Shown one piece after another: positions 36,443 through 48,500 of a DNA stretch of 64,000 bases. Position 1 is the first letter of the stretch. Every line of letters starts with the position of its first letter. Source of the DNA: Argentina anserina (Eukaryota; Streptophyta; Magnoliopsida; Rosales; Rosaceae); NCBI RefSeq assembly GCF_933775445.1, contig NC_065877.1, forward strand, positions 31,992,001 to 32,056,000, written 5' to 3'. The notes beneath the pieces were generated by a model. That model saw only the letters and a program-made list of their open reading frames with translations, was not told the origin of the DNA and ran no database searches. The translations under genes and the position numbers were made by a program.

Positions 36443-37103
36443 TTATGTTACGTTTTCAATTCTATTAAAATTTAATATTATTTGTTTCCCACTAAAGTTT
36501 CAATTAAACTTTCATGCTACGTATTGTTATGTGTTCCTCAAAAACGGCCAGGCTCGTCTGTGATAGTAGGAGAACAGCGAATTACATAATGTAATCCATG
36601 GAAAGTGGAATGTAAGGAAGACCGTTAGTCTATTTTGGTCGTGAGGTCCATCAGATCAAAGAGAACTTTTCGGTTCCCAGAAAGCGCGGGATCTTTGATG
36701 ATCACTGCCTTTGAATGGTTGAAATGAAATATATACCAGATATGGACATTGCGAATCTCACAAAGCATTTCTAATTTTGATCGTTTTCTAGGTATATATA
36801 ATCTTTCTAATCCAACCAAGAACTATATATTTAGATAGTTTTGTCAAGATATAAACTTATAATTCCCGTAAGTATCTTCATTGTTTTTTATCATCACTAG
36901 TTGTCCGAGATCGAATAGGTACTCTAGCTCTTCCACTCAGTTTCTTTGTCAATTTATTTGATATGGCTCAATCACTGGATTTGATATAAGAAAAACCTGT
37001 TTCTCGATCATGGATGATTTTATGTACGTAGTTCGGTTTCCAAATTACAAGATCTTTTTTAAGAGGTCTCTTTCACAGCTAACTGAAAAGAATTGCAGGC
37101 ACC
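36443..37103. other. intergenic, no gene recognised
   Basis: AT-rich sequence upstream of the E-rich reading frame. It may hold that frame's promoter or an upstream exon, but no signal is convincing. Confidence 0.4.
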
Positions 37104-37838
37104 ATGGGACTATTTGGAGGCTCATCCGGTTCGGAAGATGAGAATGAAAAAATCCGATCAGGATTAGAAGAGGAAGAGGAAGAGATAGAGGAAGAGATAG
37201 AGGAGGAGATAGAGAAAGAGGTAGAGGTAGAGGAAGAGATAGAAGAAGAGATGGAGAAAGAGATAGAGAGAGAGGAAGAGATGGAGAAAGAGGAAGAGGA
37301 AAAGATAGAGGAAGAGATAGAGAAAGAGGTAGAGGAAGAGATGGAGAAAGAGAGAGAACTAGAGGAAGAGGAAGAGGAAGAGATGGAGAAAGAGATAGAG
37401 AAAGAGGAAGAGGAAGAGATAGAGGAAGAGCTGGAGAAAGAGAGAGAGGAAGAGGAAGAGATGGAGAAAGAGAAAGAGGAAGAGGAAGAGATGGAGAAAG
37501 AGATAGAGAGAGAGGAAGAGATAGAAGAGATGGAGAGAGAGATAGAGGAAGAGGAGGTGGAGAAAGAGGTAGAGAGAGAGGAAGAGGAAGAGATAGAGAG
37601 AGAGATAGAGGAAGAGGAAGAGTTGGAGAAAGAGGAAGAGGAAGAGATGGAGAGAGAGATAGAGGAAGAGGAAGAGGAAGAGATACAGAGAGAGATAGAG
37701 AGAGAGGAAGAGTTGGTGAAAGAGATAGAGGAAGAGGAAGAGATAGAGGAAGAGATGGAGAAAGAGATAGAGGAAGAGGAAGAGATGGAGAAAGAGGTAG
37801 AGGAAGAGATAGAGGAAGAAGAAGAAGAAGAAGAATAA
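37104..37838 (+). CDS. uncharacterised Glu-rich low-complexity protein, or expanded purine repeat
   Basis: An open frame of 244 codons starts in a strong context (GCACCATGGG). The first 22 residues, MGLFGGSSGSEDENEKIRSG, are ordinary sequence. The rest is almost entirely Glu with Ile, Met, Val, Lys, Arg and Leu in a loose heptad-like pattern (EEEIEEEIEKEVE), predicted to form a long charged helix. The DNA is a degenerate array of GAGATAGAGGAAGAG-type units, all purines plus scattered T, and its multiples of 3 keep the frame open. No homologue or function was recognised. Either a coding minisatellite or a non-coding repeat that happens to be open would look like this. Confidence 0.35.
   Translation: MGLFGGSSGSEDENEKIRSGLEEEEEEIEEEIEEEIEKEVEVEEEIEEEMEKEIEREEEMEKEEEEKIEEEIEKEVEEEMEKERELEEEEEEEMEKEIEKEEEEEIEEELEKEREEEEEMEKEKEEEEEMEKEIEREEEIEEMEREIEEEEVEKEVEREEEEEIEREIEEEEELEKEEEEEMEREIEEEEEEEIQREIEREEELVKEIEEEEEIEEEMEKEIEEEEEMEKEVEEEIEEEEEEEE
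37160..37830. repeat. purine-rich minisatellite, GAGATAGAGGAAGAG-type
   Basis: About 670 bp of tandem 6- to 15-bp variants such as GAGATAGAGGAAGAG and GAGATGGAGAAAGAG, nearly free of pyrimidines except T. The unit length is a multiple of 3 throughout the array. Confidence 0.9.
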
Positions 37839-38304
37839 GGGCACCAGAGCTAGGCTCATGTCAAAGGCAAAAAGAGGATTATTCAGAAAAGTCAATGGCT
37901 TGTAAAGTTCTTGGCTTGTCCATCTGAACCTCAATGCGCGTACACATTATGAATATATTGTATCCAAAGTCAATTTTGCAACACATTTACACACAATGAC
38001 AGTTCTCTTTTTTTATGAATAATCCAGCTTCATTGCGCACAAATCCTTCCTTGTATTGTATTTACATACCATTCCATTCTATGTTAGAAACTAATAATCA
38101 CAGCTCAGATGAATCTAACAGGAAGAAAAGATAGAAAAAAGATAACACATAATCAATCTGAGGAAACACGTTTCTTCATAGAAAATAAAGGGTCATTAAC
38201 TCGAAACTAAAGACTTCTGTCTCAGCAAATGCATCAGCGCAGAATATAGAAGTAAAATTAATTACAACTCTTCAAGTAATTTCTATATCACCATTCAGCA
38301 TAAT
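37839..38304. other. 3' flanks of the E-rich frame and of ATG8
   Basis: This is the convergent gap between the plus-strand E-rich frame and the minus-strand ATG8 gene. It probably holds the ATG8 3' untranslated region. No other feature was recognised. Confidence 0.5.
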
Positions 38305-39924
38305 TCAGCACGTTCCAAACGTGCTCTCGCCACTGTATGTCATATAAAGAAAACCATCTTCTTCCTTATTTTCCTCATAAATTGCAGACAACAAAGCAGC
38401 TGCAACAAAACAATAAACACACATTACAGAACTTAGAAAGGAGAAAGTATTGAAATGTGATGGTAATTCATTGTTGTGTTTCCTCTTACCTGTGGGTGGC
38501 AAAATATTATTAACGAAAATGAAAATTGCTTTGTCGGGATCAAGCTTCACTTTTTTCCGGAGCACCCACACAAACTGCCCAACTGTAAGATCAACAGGCA
38601 CCAGGTATCTATATTCAAGCAAATAAGGTAACATAGAATTTAGTACTTCTATTACCATACATGTACAGTCACCACACACACGAAGAGAGAATAGGAACTT
38701 GTCTCAGATACAGAATGAACAAAAATAATATAATAAAAAAAAATACTAATCATCAACCAAAGGACGATCATTAAAAGAATCTGCTGTTTTTACAAAATTA
38801 TGGGGTACAGACTATAAAAATTAACTAAAAAGCGTACAAACTCGAGCATCAATTACATTGATGAACCTACATCTATGATATCATAAATAGAAGCAAAGAA
38901 GATGGCCAGGCCAAAATTAATATCAGATCAGTGAATTTTTGGAATTTTGGACAACTTACTTTTTCTTCTCAATATCAGGCACATCAGTCTTTGCAGCCTT
39001 TTCAACAATCACCTACAGACGACAACGAATTTCAAAACAAAACAGAGGAGAAACATAAAATTAAAACTGCAAGAGCAAAGAAGAATCATACCGGTATTCT
39101 ATCTGGATGCTGCTCTCTGATGCGACCAGCTTCTGCCAGCCTTTCATCTTGAAAAAGAAAAAAAAAAGGACACAAACTGACATAAGTGTGACAATTACAA
39201 CCTTTTTTTCTGCTAATTAAGCAGTCATGCTTATGATTTCCATTGTTTGCCTGCATATGCACATCTTAAAACTAAACGGATGATAAAACACAAACTAAGC
39301 ACGGGGCATGGCCAGTCATAACAATCAACATGCATGAATCTTATTTAATCAAAGCATAGAGCCAATCTTTGTTAACAATGCACATACTAACGTTCCGAAT
39401 AACTTACTTGAGATCAACAGAACATACCGGTTTCCTAAATAATCATATACCAATAATTCACGATATTATTTTTCCCGCATAGAATCTTGCAACTGTTTTA
39501 CTTCTTCGTCTTTCAAGAATTTCATAGCAAACCAAAGAACATTACAGGCTTCAAGAACCGAATTTTCGCAATTATAGAAGAACCCAGATGGAAAAACTAA
39601 AAACTCCAAAGGCAATTCCTCTGTTTCATACAACCAAATTTTAAGTTTTTTAACTTCGACATTGTCTCGGAACCTAATTTATTCAATATAAAGTTCCTGA
39701 AATACAAACTCAACCGAAACATTTTAAAGATTAAACATGGAACCCAGAAACAAGAACAATAAAAATTCAAAAGCTTCAAGCAGAGTAATTGAGAGAGTTA
39801 AGACAGAGGGTTAAGATTTAAGAAGAAGAAGAAGAAGAAGAAGAAGAGACGAATACGAACCGAAAGAGTTTTCGGACTTGTAGGACGAGTTGGCCGTGAC
39901 AACGCTTCTGCTAAAACCCAGCAT
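38305..39924 (-). CDS. ATG8: autophagy-related ubiquitin-like protein ATG8
   Basis: Five exons (39861-39924, 39092-39147, 38960-39012, 38490-38608, 38305-38399) join to 128 residues. ATG8 is conjugated to phosphatidylethanolamine on growing autophagosomes and recruits cargo receptors. The protein has the N-terminal helix region ([19 protein letters not shown]), then [18 protein letters not shown], the core [19 protein letters not shown] and the end [16 protein letters not shown]. The conserved Gly is residue 126, so ATG4 would need to remove only Thr-Cys. Differences from the usual ATG8 are an unusual start ([21 protein letters not shown] in place of a short FK-EHPLE-type start) and a shortened EHPLERRQ region. 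All splice sites are GT-AG and phases agree. A (GAA)n tract lies just inside the first intron at about 39823-39846. Confidence 0.92.
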
Positions 39925-40844
39925 TGGGATATCGACGAGGAGAGAATTAGGGTTCAAATCAATGGGGGTTCTTTCAATTTATAGTTTTTTGAAAATAAAT
40001 CGCGGTGTTATTCTTTTTTATATTAATTTTTAAAAACAATTCTTATTTTGGGCATTTTCGATTGAAATTCTAAAAGAGGGTCTTGTCTTGCCTTCCCGGC
40101 ATTTTCGATTGGGCTACAAATATTTATGCAATTTTATGATGTAGAAGACAAGGTAATTTTGTGATACAAGTTCACAACATGTGTTATGTGTGTTACTTAA
40201 AAAAAATGAGATATTTATGTGAAATCCGGACTTAAATTGAGTCTTGATAATGGTGGGACTTTGTTACAGGAGAATGGTCCGTACATGTACTCGAGTCGTT
40301 GGAGTTAACCTTGGTTGATGATGCGAGTTAGTATTTGAGTCTTTTTGTGGAGTGTCGATTGCTTTAATTGGATATATGTACTCTTTGATGTCGTATCTAG
40401 TTGAATTCCTGAGTATGCATTAGGGTATATTTACATCGTATTTAAACTTTCATGTGCTACTATGTTTTATGTTTATTATATTTCAAGTGTGACAATAATA
40501 TATAAATTTTTTGATATGCAAAATTGTAAAAATATCGCTACTATTAGTAAAATAACATATTCATCAAACAATTGAACAACCTCCATCTTCTCATCTAGGT
40601 TGTATACAATTCATGGATCTCTCCACTCTAAGTAAATAAATATGTCGAATGTATTGGATGAGAACCAATTATGAAAATATGTTTTCCCAACACATTTATC
40701 AACACAAAAGAGAATTAGAATGAAAATAAAATTAGAATGAGCAATGATATGTAAAACCACCTTTTTAGGAACCCTTCTATGTGTCCGTCTCACAACCATG
40801 TCATTTAATGAAACATTCAGATTGAGTAGAATATATGTCACATA
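39925..40844. other. ATG8 promoter region and intergenic
   Basis: This stretch lies upstream of the ATG8 start and contains the likely promoter and 5' leader. No other gene was recognised. Confidence 0.45.
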
Positions 40845-40852
40845 CGTAACAG

Positions 40853-41432
40853 CAGGGGCGGATACACATTGCGGGTTCTATGGGCTGCAGCCCAGACGAT
40901 ATTGTGGTTATTATAGAAACCGGTTACCTATCTTTAATATAGATGTCATTAGATCAGTTGGCAAACTGCTTTGCTATTTTCTGTTTCCCCATGGTCATAG
41001 GTTCGAATGCTGTCAAATCACTTTTTCAATATTTCCTCTATTTTATTTTACTTTTTATTTCTGATGCCAATCTCTCGGTCTCGAGACCTCATGGTCTCTG
41101 CAATTAGAGCAAAGTCAATAGACCACTGAGTGACCAACATTTTCTCTATTTTATTCTTCTATCCTTTCTTATTTTCTTTGGTTAAATTAAATCTAATTTT
41201 CTTTTCATTCATACTTTTTCTAACTTTATTTTTCCCGAAACAATGAATATTCTACTTTTCTATTATATGCGTAGAAAAATTTTGAATATGTTTACTCATA
41301 TTTCTACATTTATATCGGTATCTTTAGAAAACATCTCTAATAAGACTTAGCTTCGGTTCCAAATCTTTAGCAAGAACAAAAAAACACATTTCAATTAGCC
41401 TAGACGGAATTTTAATTCTAGATCAGCCACTG
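40853..41432. mobile_element. hAT-like non-autonomous element, 580 bp
   Basis: The flanks are CGTAACAG (40845-40852) and CGTACCAG (41433-41440), matching at 7 of 8 positions. The left end is CAGGGGCGGATACACA and the right end, reverse-complemented, CAGTGGCTGATCTAG, the classic CAGxGGCGGA hAT terminal repeat. Inside, TAGATCAGTTGGCAAACTG and CATAGGTTCGAATGC (about 40950-41010) look like the A and B boxes of a tRNA-derived sequence. There is no transposase. Confidence 0.8.
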
Positions 41433-41440
41433 CGTACCAG

Positions 41441-42718
41441 TACACATAAAATAGATTCTACGTGAATAATCTGTTAAATTAGGGCTAACAATATACCTGG
41501 ATTCAAAACCTGACGTGAGGTGAACCAATACAATTTCTGATTGACGTACTGTTGATTGCCCAAGGTTATCCACATAGGAGCCCAACTTACTTGGGGCCTG
41601 ATCTGTATATTCATCCAGGATTCCAGGGAAAGTTGAACCATCCCAGTAATCTCATCCTATAAATTCCAATACTCGTAATTTTCCGTCCAGCTAATTCTGT
41701 CATGTAAAACCTCTTTTGTTGCATTGATCATCACACCTTTTGTAATTTTTATCTGTACAAGATCTTCACTTTTGAGCAGCAGCATGAATAGTAACTTAGT
41801 AACTTACCGTGGAAAAGTGCCTGTTCTAACGTGCATCTTCCAACTGTGACAACTTCGAAATGTTATACTCTAATGAAGATGTAGATATGATGTTTTAGGG
41901 ATCTATACTTCTATTAGTCAGAAGCTATTTCAAAAATTTAAGTTGGTGAACTTGATTGTGGTGCTCATTGACGTATCACATACGATTGCAATGTATTGCC
42001 AGATATAATGATGGAGAATCTATTGAAAGAGACTCAAGATTGAATGAGCAATGGCATCAAAGTGTGAAGGCCGGGGGAAGGTTAAACTGTAAATTAAATC
42101 AGTTGGTGTCATCCGACTCATCTCGATATTAATTGACTCGACCAAGCAACACAACTCATTAAATTCAATGCCTTGGATTTAGAATAGTAGAATCTGATGT
42201 TAAGTTGACAGAAGCAAGTCAAGCAACTCGTCTTCATCAATCTTTTGCCTAGTCTTTTCCAACTCTTACAATGCCAAAGCCTTTTTATTTTTCTTTTACG
42301 AAAAACACTACCTTCAATCTAGTTTCATTTGTTTCGGAGATGTGATCAATCATGTAACGTGGTGATCGACTCAATCTTTAGCTAAATCATCGTCGACTGA
42401 AGCTATCTCGAAACGTAGGCTACTATATGCGATGTGATCTAGTGACATGATGACTCAACTTGAATCGTCTCTGTAATCTAAATTCAATTGAGAGAATAAT
42501 GAGACAATTCTAATGAGTTTAAGTAATTACTATTCTTTTCATTTGAAAGCTGAACACTTTCAAAGTTTCAAGTAAGAAACAGTTGCTTACATGAACAATA
42601 AATAGCAGATGTATCTGGGGTGTGTGTGAGTATAAATGCCACAGCATGTATGGCATGACCTTCTTGTACTAGGGTTACCTCAATGCTCGTTTGGCCTACA
42701 GAGTTAATGCACCATGAC

Positions 42719-42722
<4 letters not shown>
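41441..42722. other. intergenic, no gene recognised
   Basis: No exon chain, RNA gene or bounded element was identified on either strand. Confidence 0.45.

Positions 42723-42723
<1 letters not shown>

Positions 42724-42788
<65 letters not shown>
42724..42788. repeat. (GA)n microsatellite, about 65 bp
   Basis: A pure GA run of about 32 units lies upstream of the MIR171 locus. Confidence 0.95.
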
Positions 42789-42790
<2 letters not shown>

Positions 42791-43057
42791 TCCCAAAGAA
42801 TTGCAGGCAAACAACATTTGCAAAAGAAACTCGAGACGATTTTGCAGAAGTGGGGAAAGAGTTTTGAATTCAAAACACGAAAACAGAAAAGGGGAACGTA
42901 GCAATTAGTGCCTTGATTTGCTTCATGGGATGGGATGGGATGGGAGGGTAGTAAACAAAGGTACTGAAACCAATTAAAAACCGAAACCAAACAAAACAAG
43001 ACGAAGGTCCCCGTTCCCTCTTCTTCTTCTTCTTCTTCATCTCTCTCTCCGTTTATA

Positions 43058-43111
43058 ATGCGGATTGAACAGAACGAACATCAGCTCTTCTCCTACCCCA
43101 TCATCCATTAA
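43058..43111 (+). other. 17-codon open frame upstream of MIR171 (candidate pri-miRNA peptide)
   Basis: This small frame, starting MRIEQNEHQL, lies about 550 bp before the miR171 hairpin. Some plant primary miR171 transcripts encode short regulatory peptides near their 5' end. Whether this frame is inside the transcript is unknown: the TTTATAAT at its start could itself be a TATA box. A longer frame at 43251-43571 runs through a CT repeat and is an equally weak candidate. Confidence 0.2.
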
Positions 43112-43378
43112 TGTCCACATTTAAAGCTTCAGATTTGTGTCCGTGAACCCTGTTTTTTTTTTTTTGGCTTTGAGGCTTTGCTTCAAGTAGAACCCTTAGA
43201 TTCTTGTACCACCATTGTTATAATTAATATTCCCAACTTCCTTTGTTGAGATGGTTGGAGATTTTAATGCAACTTCTTCAATGCTACCCATCTCTCTTTG
43301 TTTCTCTTGGGCATTACCTTCTTTAAGACTCCCTCCCCTCCCTCTCACTCTCTGCCTCTCTGCTTATTCTCTCTTATG

Positions 43379-43413
<35 letters not shown>

Positions 43414-43611
43414 AACCAGTGCCCCATTTCTACTTTGCCCTCTTCTCCATTTATACCAAACCACCCAAAGACTTGTTCTTTGTTCATTTTTTTGCTACAC
43501 CACCTAAACCCCTGGTATGGTCCTCTGCTGGTTTTGTGTTTCTTGTTCTGTGTTCTCTATGTGTTTGTTAGTGAAAAAGGGTAAGTAGGTTGGTTTGTTT
43601 TGAAGCCAAAT

Positions 43612-43766
43612 GAGCAATAGGAGAATATGGATGGATCAGTATAACGGGATATTGGTCCGGTTCAATAAGAAAACAGTGCTCGAAGTAAGCTCGAGCTCTA
43701 TTTTTTGATTGAGCCGTGCCAATATCACGTGCCACTGCTCCAAGTTCTCCTATTTCTCCCTCGATG
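43612..43766 (+). ncRNA. MIR171: MIR171 precursor hairpin
   Basis: The 3' arm at 43709-43729 equals the 21-nt miR171b/c sequence (starts TTGAGCCGTGCC, ends AATATCACG). The overlapping miR171a-like register is 43706-43726. The 5' arm at about 43646-43667 (GGGATATTGGTCCGGTTCAA) pairs with it with few mismatches. Pairing continues outside the mature region: AATAGGAGAA near 43617 pairs with TTCTCCTATT near 43753. The loop is about 40 nt. miR171 guides cleavage of SCL6/HAM-type GRAS transcription factor mRNAs, which control meristems and branching. The flanks, with CT repeats at 43380-43413, are probably the primary transcript. Confidence 0.93.
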
Positions 43767-45531
43767 TCCCCATCATCGGAGATTTCTAAAGGTATAAACT
43801 TTTCATTTCTGGTGTTTGTTATTCCCTCATGGCCCAGATTTAAACTTGGAAATTTCTGTTACTAGTTTAATACATTGGTGTATGGCATTATTTGGAGTTT
43901 TAGTGAAAGAAAGATACATTGGTAGCGGACTAATGGTAGAAAGATATGGCATAAGTAACCATGACTCATGAGATACAAGGTCTTAATAGCACCCTGTTTT
44001 ACATCAGAATTTTGCTATAGTATTCAGAGCTTTCAACATGGTAACTTTTATTTTATGTAACCCTGTTGATGTTCACAGAAGGCCATGCAGTATCTCTATT
44101 CAGTATTCAGTATTCACTAATAAAGCTCTTTTCAAGAACTATGGTACTTAACCATCAGATACATTGCTATCTTCTCTCACCTTTCTGTATACAATTTTTG
44201 GAAACCGACTAAAAGGCTTGGTGTAAAATTTTAATTCTCTGTTTGGAGACATATTATGTTTCCTAGCAAATAGTCCTGAATATCAATGAAAGGTTTTGAA
44301 TCAGATGCTATTTTCTGCATAAAAACTATGTCTTGGACTGTCCTTGTTCTCATATCATGTGTAGGTTGGTAGAAGATTGAAGCTCATAGAGGAGCTCAAG
44401 AGATCTTGTATGCTAGTTACAGACATTGAAATTTTTAGGAAGTCTGGAGAGATTAAGGACAGATTTTGAGAGTTCCACCAATTATTACTTGCTTATTTGT
44501 ACAGCAGAAGCTCATGTATACTTTAGCAGTACAGTACAGATTACTTGCTAATTAGTCATATTATGGTAAAGTTTCCAAAGCTTTTACTTTTAGTTAAATT
44601 TCTTAATTACAGTTGTCTTATCCTGTATATTGTCTCAAGGGGTTTCTAATGAAGGTATGGAGTTGAATGGTTATGGGGCCAATAAGTTCCCATACAGCGA
44701 TGTTCTGTGCAGAACTGCTAAATCATTTAGTAGATCAAGTGTTCTTCAAATCGATTTCTCGGACTGGATTTTGTCAGCATTTAAAGGAAGGTTGATCTTT
44801 CAAATTCATGTTGTTTCTGTAAAAATATAAAAGTACCATGAAAGCAACATTTCAGCTTTTCTTTCCTCATGGATAGGTTGCCTTTCAAGTTTCATCTATG
44901 TTCATGTACTACCTAACTATACTGACCCAAAAAAAAAATGTACTACCTAACTAACAAGTTCATCAGCTTGGTTTTACCTTTCAAGAGTCAAGACCCTCTA
45001 TCCATAAAAATGGTCAAATTAGTCCTTCACTGTAATCTGTATATTTATGTAATGGACATCATAGAAGGGGTACTACTGACAATCTGACAGCGGTCAGATG
45101 AATCACAAGATAAAAGGGAAGGACATGAATATGAGAAATAATGTGTTGTTCAACTGTTCATCATATTATGTGAAAACTAGTGAGACAAGATTGTACAAGA
45201 AAGACAGGCATAAACAGTACCCACACAGATATGCATTTATTGAGTACTTGAATCCATAGAACTGTAACTTACAACTTGGCTCTTCAAGCCTCAAAGAATT
45301 TGTATATATGGGGTCCTATTTTTGCTGCATCAGTGACCAGAATCCCTAATAAAATGGAAGTGGTCCTATTTTTGCAAAGTTCTCTCTTTCGCTAATTTCT
45401 CAATTGTGAATTATAATTTTCTATACTAGGCACAGAAAGGGGGGCAAAAAAAAAAAAAAAAAGACTAGCACACCTGCCTTTATACTGAAGCCCAAAAATC
45501 TTCCTGAGATTGGAAGAGCTTCAAGATCTTC
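43767..45531. other. region downstream of MIR171, possible primary transcript
   Basis: No protein gene was recognised. The first part may belong to the MIR171 primary transcript. The end is the 3' flank of the minus-strand galactosyltransferase gene, with an A-run near 45450. Confidence 0.45.
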
Positions 45532-48500
45532 TTAGAAAGAAGCACTCCATAAAGCGTTTTCGCCTTCTCCACAGCGTCGATGGACTTCCTTAATCCTCTC
45601 AGCTGATCTACAAATTCCACTGCAACTCCAATCAAATGAAGCAACACATACGTTGCCTGCCTGGGCCTTCCACTCACAATCTGCAGCGACATTTACATTG
45701 AAGTTACACAACTATACTGTTAAGAAGCAAGTACATTATCTTATAATTACACCCAAATTAACACAACATGGATCTGATAACTTCACTTCTGAACCACTAC
45801 AGACTAAGAATAGAGTACACTACTGTCAAGATCTGAGATTTGAAACCACTCTCTTCTTGACCCTTTAACCCCAGTCAAACTCTCTCTATTCTCCAGAAAC
45901 CAAACAGTCTTTAAACAGGGTCTTCCCGTTTGCTTTGTACGTAAATCCGATTAGTTCGGTAGTACCAAAAGGGACTGGTTGAAGTTTGTAAAGCTTTCTG
46001 GTCCTGTTTGTATCTGTAGTTGTATGTTTTTCTTGTTGTTTTTATCGATCCAAAACGGATCTCGTGGTTGTAATTTTGTTCTTGTTTGAATAAAAAACCT
46101 TCCATCACCACAAAAAAAAAATCTGAGATTTGAAGCACAGAGTTGTGACCATTTTGAGATTTTGTTATGGAAAGGCTGACTGTGATTTGAAGCAGTGTTC
46201 TCCAGCAGATAACATTCCCAGACTACATGATTATCTATTGAAATCAGTAGCAAAATGATAAATACACTTACCAGGTGGGGTGCCACAACACAGTCTCCGA
46301 TCATCGATATGCTCCACATCAAGTCCAATAAACCAGGCTCCCAAAGAAACATCCTCATTTGCAAACTTGTGGAGGACATGCCTGACAAATCAAACATGAT
46401 GTGAACCCACAAATGCCAGAGGATAAGAGAAAATATTTACCAGAACAGATTTTGATTTATATCCAGAAATAAGGATTGAAGCTTACTGGTTTATTGAAAT
46501 ATAAGTAGCCAAATCTTTTGAAATAGCATATAACTGTCCTGTAGCATGACGGAAATACTTGTTCCCAGGTTCACCAAATTTCCAATACTCAGGTTCATGG
46601 TATCTCACTCCCCTGTATGAGTAAATGTCAGTCAAGAACTAAAGTCTATTGCTTTCCAACGTTACAAAGTATAACAGACATAAGAAGCAATGGCTTACTT
46701 CTGTGCCAGAACAGGACCCGATTTCATGCATCCAATGTAAAGACGCGATTTCTTTCGGTGTCTAACTAGTGTTTCTCCTAGTGTTGCTGCAGTAATTGGA
46801 AAAAGAGATGGTTTTTATCAGAGAAAAGAGATACCTTGAATAAAAATGAAGGTGAAGCTACAGTAATCCAAGTAATTTAGACCTTATGAGCATATGTTTC
46901 TCAATCTTAGATGAGAACACCACTCTTATTAGAAATTTAGTTTTTCTTTTATTCTGCTCAACAGCATGATAGTAAATATATGTATGACTGTTACTGTAAG
47001 TAGATTTTGAAATTACCAATATTTACGTGGACATCATCGTCGACTTTGACATAAAAATCAGCATCCCACATAGCAACAGCAGTAGCAAAATATATTTTTG
47101 TCTTGGCAGACAACTCCAGATATCCTTCAACGTGGTCCTGCTCAAGTGATATAGACATGAAGTCACAAGGTGTTTATTCTAAGTGAAATGCTATGTTCAT
47201 TCTAGTAACTGAGAAAGCATGCATGTAGAACAAAGGAACAGTTTCAAGTGACAACAGAAGAAAAGTTTAAAGGGTTACCAGCCTCAGGAGATCTCCGTGC
47301 TTTCTGTCCTCAGCGTCAACTGCTCTGTCTAGAATGCCTCCTGATGTGGCACTGAACAAGGAGGAGAAAAAACTTGTAAGAAAATATCATTATATATATA
47401 AAGTTGTAACTTGTATGTTATCTTAAACCTATGAAGCTTGAAAATCCTTTTACTTCGAACACAAAATGAAATGCTTTGTAGGAAAACAATTGAACTAGTT
47501 AGATTCTACCAGCTAAGATCTAAAACACTTCAGTATAATGTGCAAATGTGCAATCCACATTATCTACAACAAACAGAAATAACAAACATACCTATGACCA
47601 ATGACAAAACGAATTATGATACCCTTCTCTTCCTCCAGCCTCTTTCTTTTCTCGCCTGCAATCCATGGTTTTCAGAAGCAAGAGTCTTCAGACCACACAT
47701 ACAAATAAGTACCCCGCAATATGGAAGAAATCAATTATGAATTATTAACCTTGAGGCATCCAAGTAGCACGAACTGAATCTCTTCTTTTCCGGCTGCTAA
47801 AAGCAGTATTGATTCCAACAACCATTAAATACCTTCTCTTCCCAGATGAGTCAGTCTTCGAGTCATCTGGTGAAGGAGAGCCACTACGTATAGACTCTTG
47901 CGTTGCCCTGGCAGCAGCTAATTCCATCTCTAAATTTGAAATAGTCTTATCTAGTGTCCTGATTCAACATACCAAATTCCAATTAGTTACCAGAGAAATC
48001 AAAATTGGGAAAGTTAAGAACTTGTATGGTGAGCATAACTTACTGTATAGCATTATGAGTCTTAAAAACTTCTCCAAAAATGTCCTTAGTTTCTCGCTTT
48101 ACTTCCTTCTGATGCAACTAAAATTACCAAACCCGATAAAAAGAAGTTTGAATGAGGAACATGATTTTATAATCCAAATTGCGGAGAACATGATTTCAAG
48201 AAGGGGATGAGACATTACAGCTTTGGGATTGCAACCCTCTGATACTAATTTTAATCTCTCCTCTTCCAAAGCTGTTCTCCGAGTTAGACCTTTGCTTTCA
48301 GGAACCCTCCACATCCTGCAAGTAACCAGTTTATAAGTTTCTGAGGAATTTCATCAGAAAATAAAACAAATAAATCGTAAATGCAATCCCCACATCAAGA
48401 ACTTGGAATTTCAGTCTCACACAACTACATAGAATATAAAAGATCACAAATTCTTCAAAAACTAGCATAAAAAACCAATAACAACTATTTGATCATAGAT

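Noticed and set aside
37359..37934. Minus-strand open frame of 191 codons rich in Leu, Phe and Tyr
   Set aside because: It is the antisense reading of the purine minisatellite; its LFLYLFLHLF pattern comes from the repeat and no independent start or domain exists.
42683..42908. Open frames translating (GA)n as Arg-Glu repeats, and (CT)n as Ser-Leu repeats (also 29643-29967 and 43298-43507)
   Set aside because: Microsatellites stay open in most frames; there is no unique coding sequence around them.
44630..44830. 66-codon frame downstream of MIR171
   Set aside because: No domain and no start context stronger than chance; it may simply be part of a non-coding transcript.
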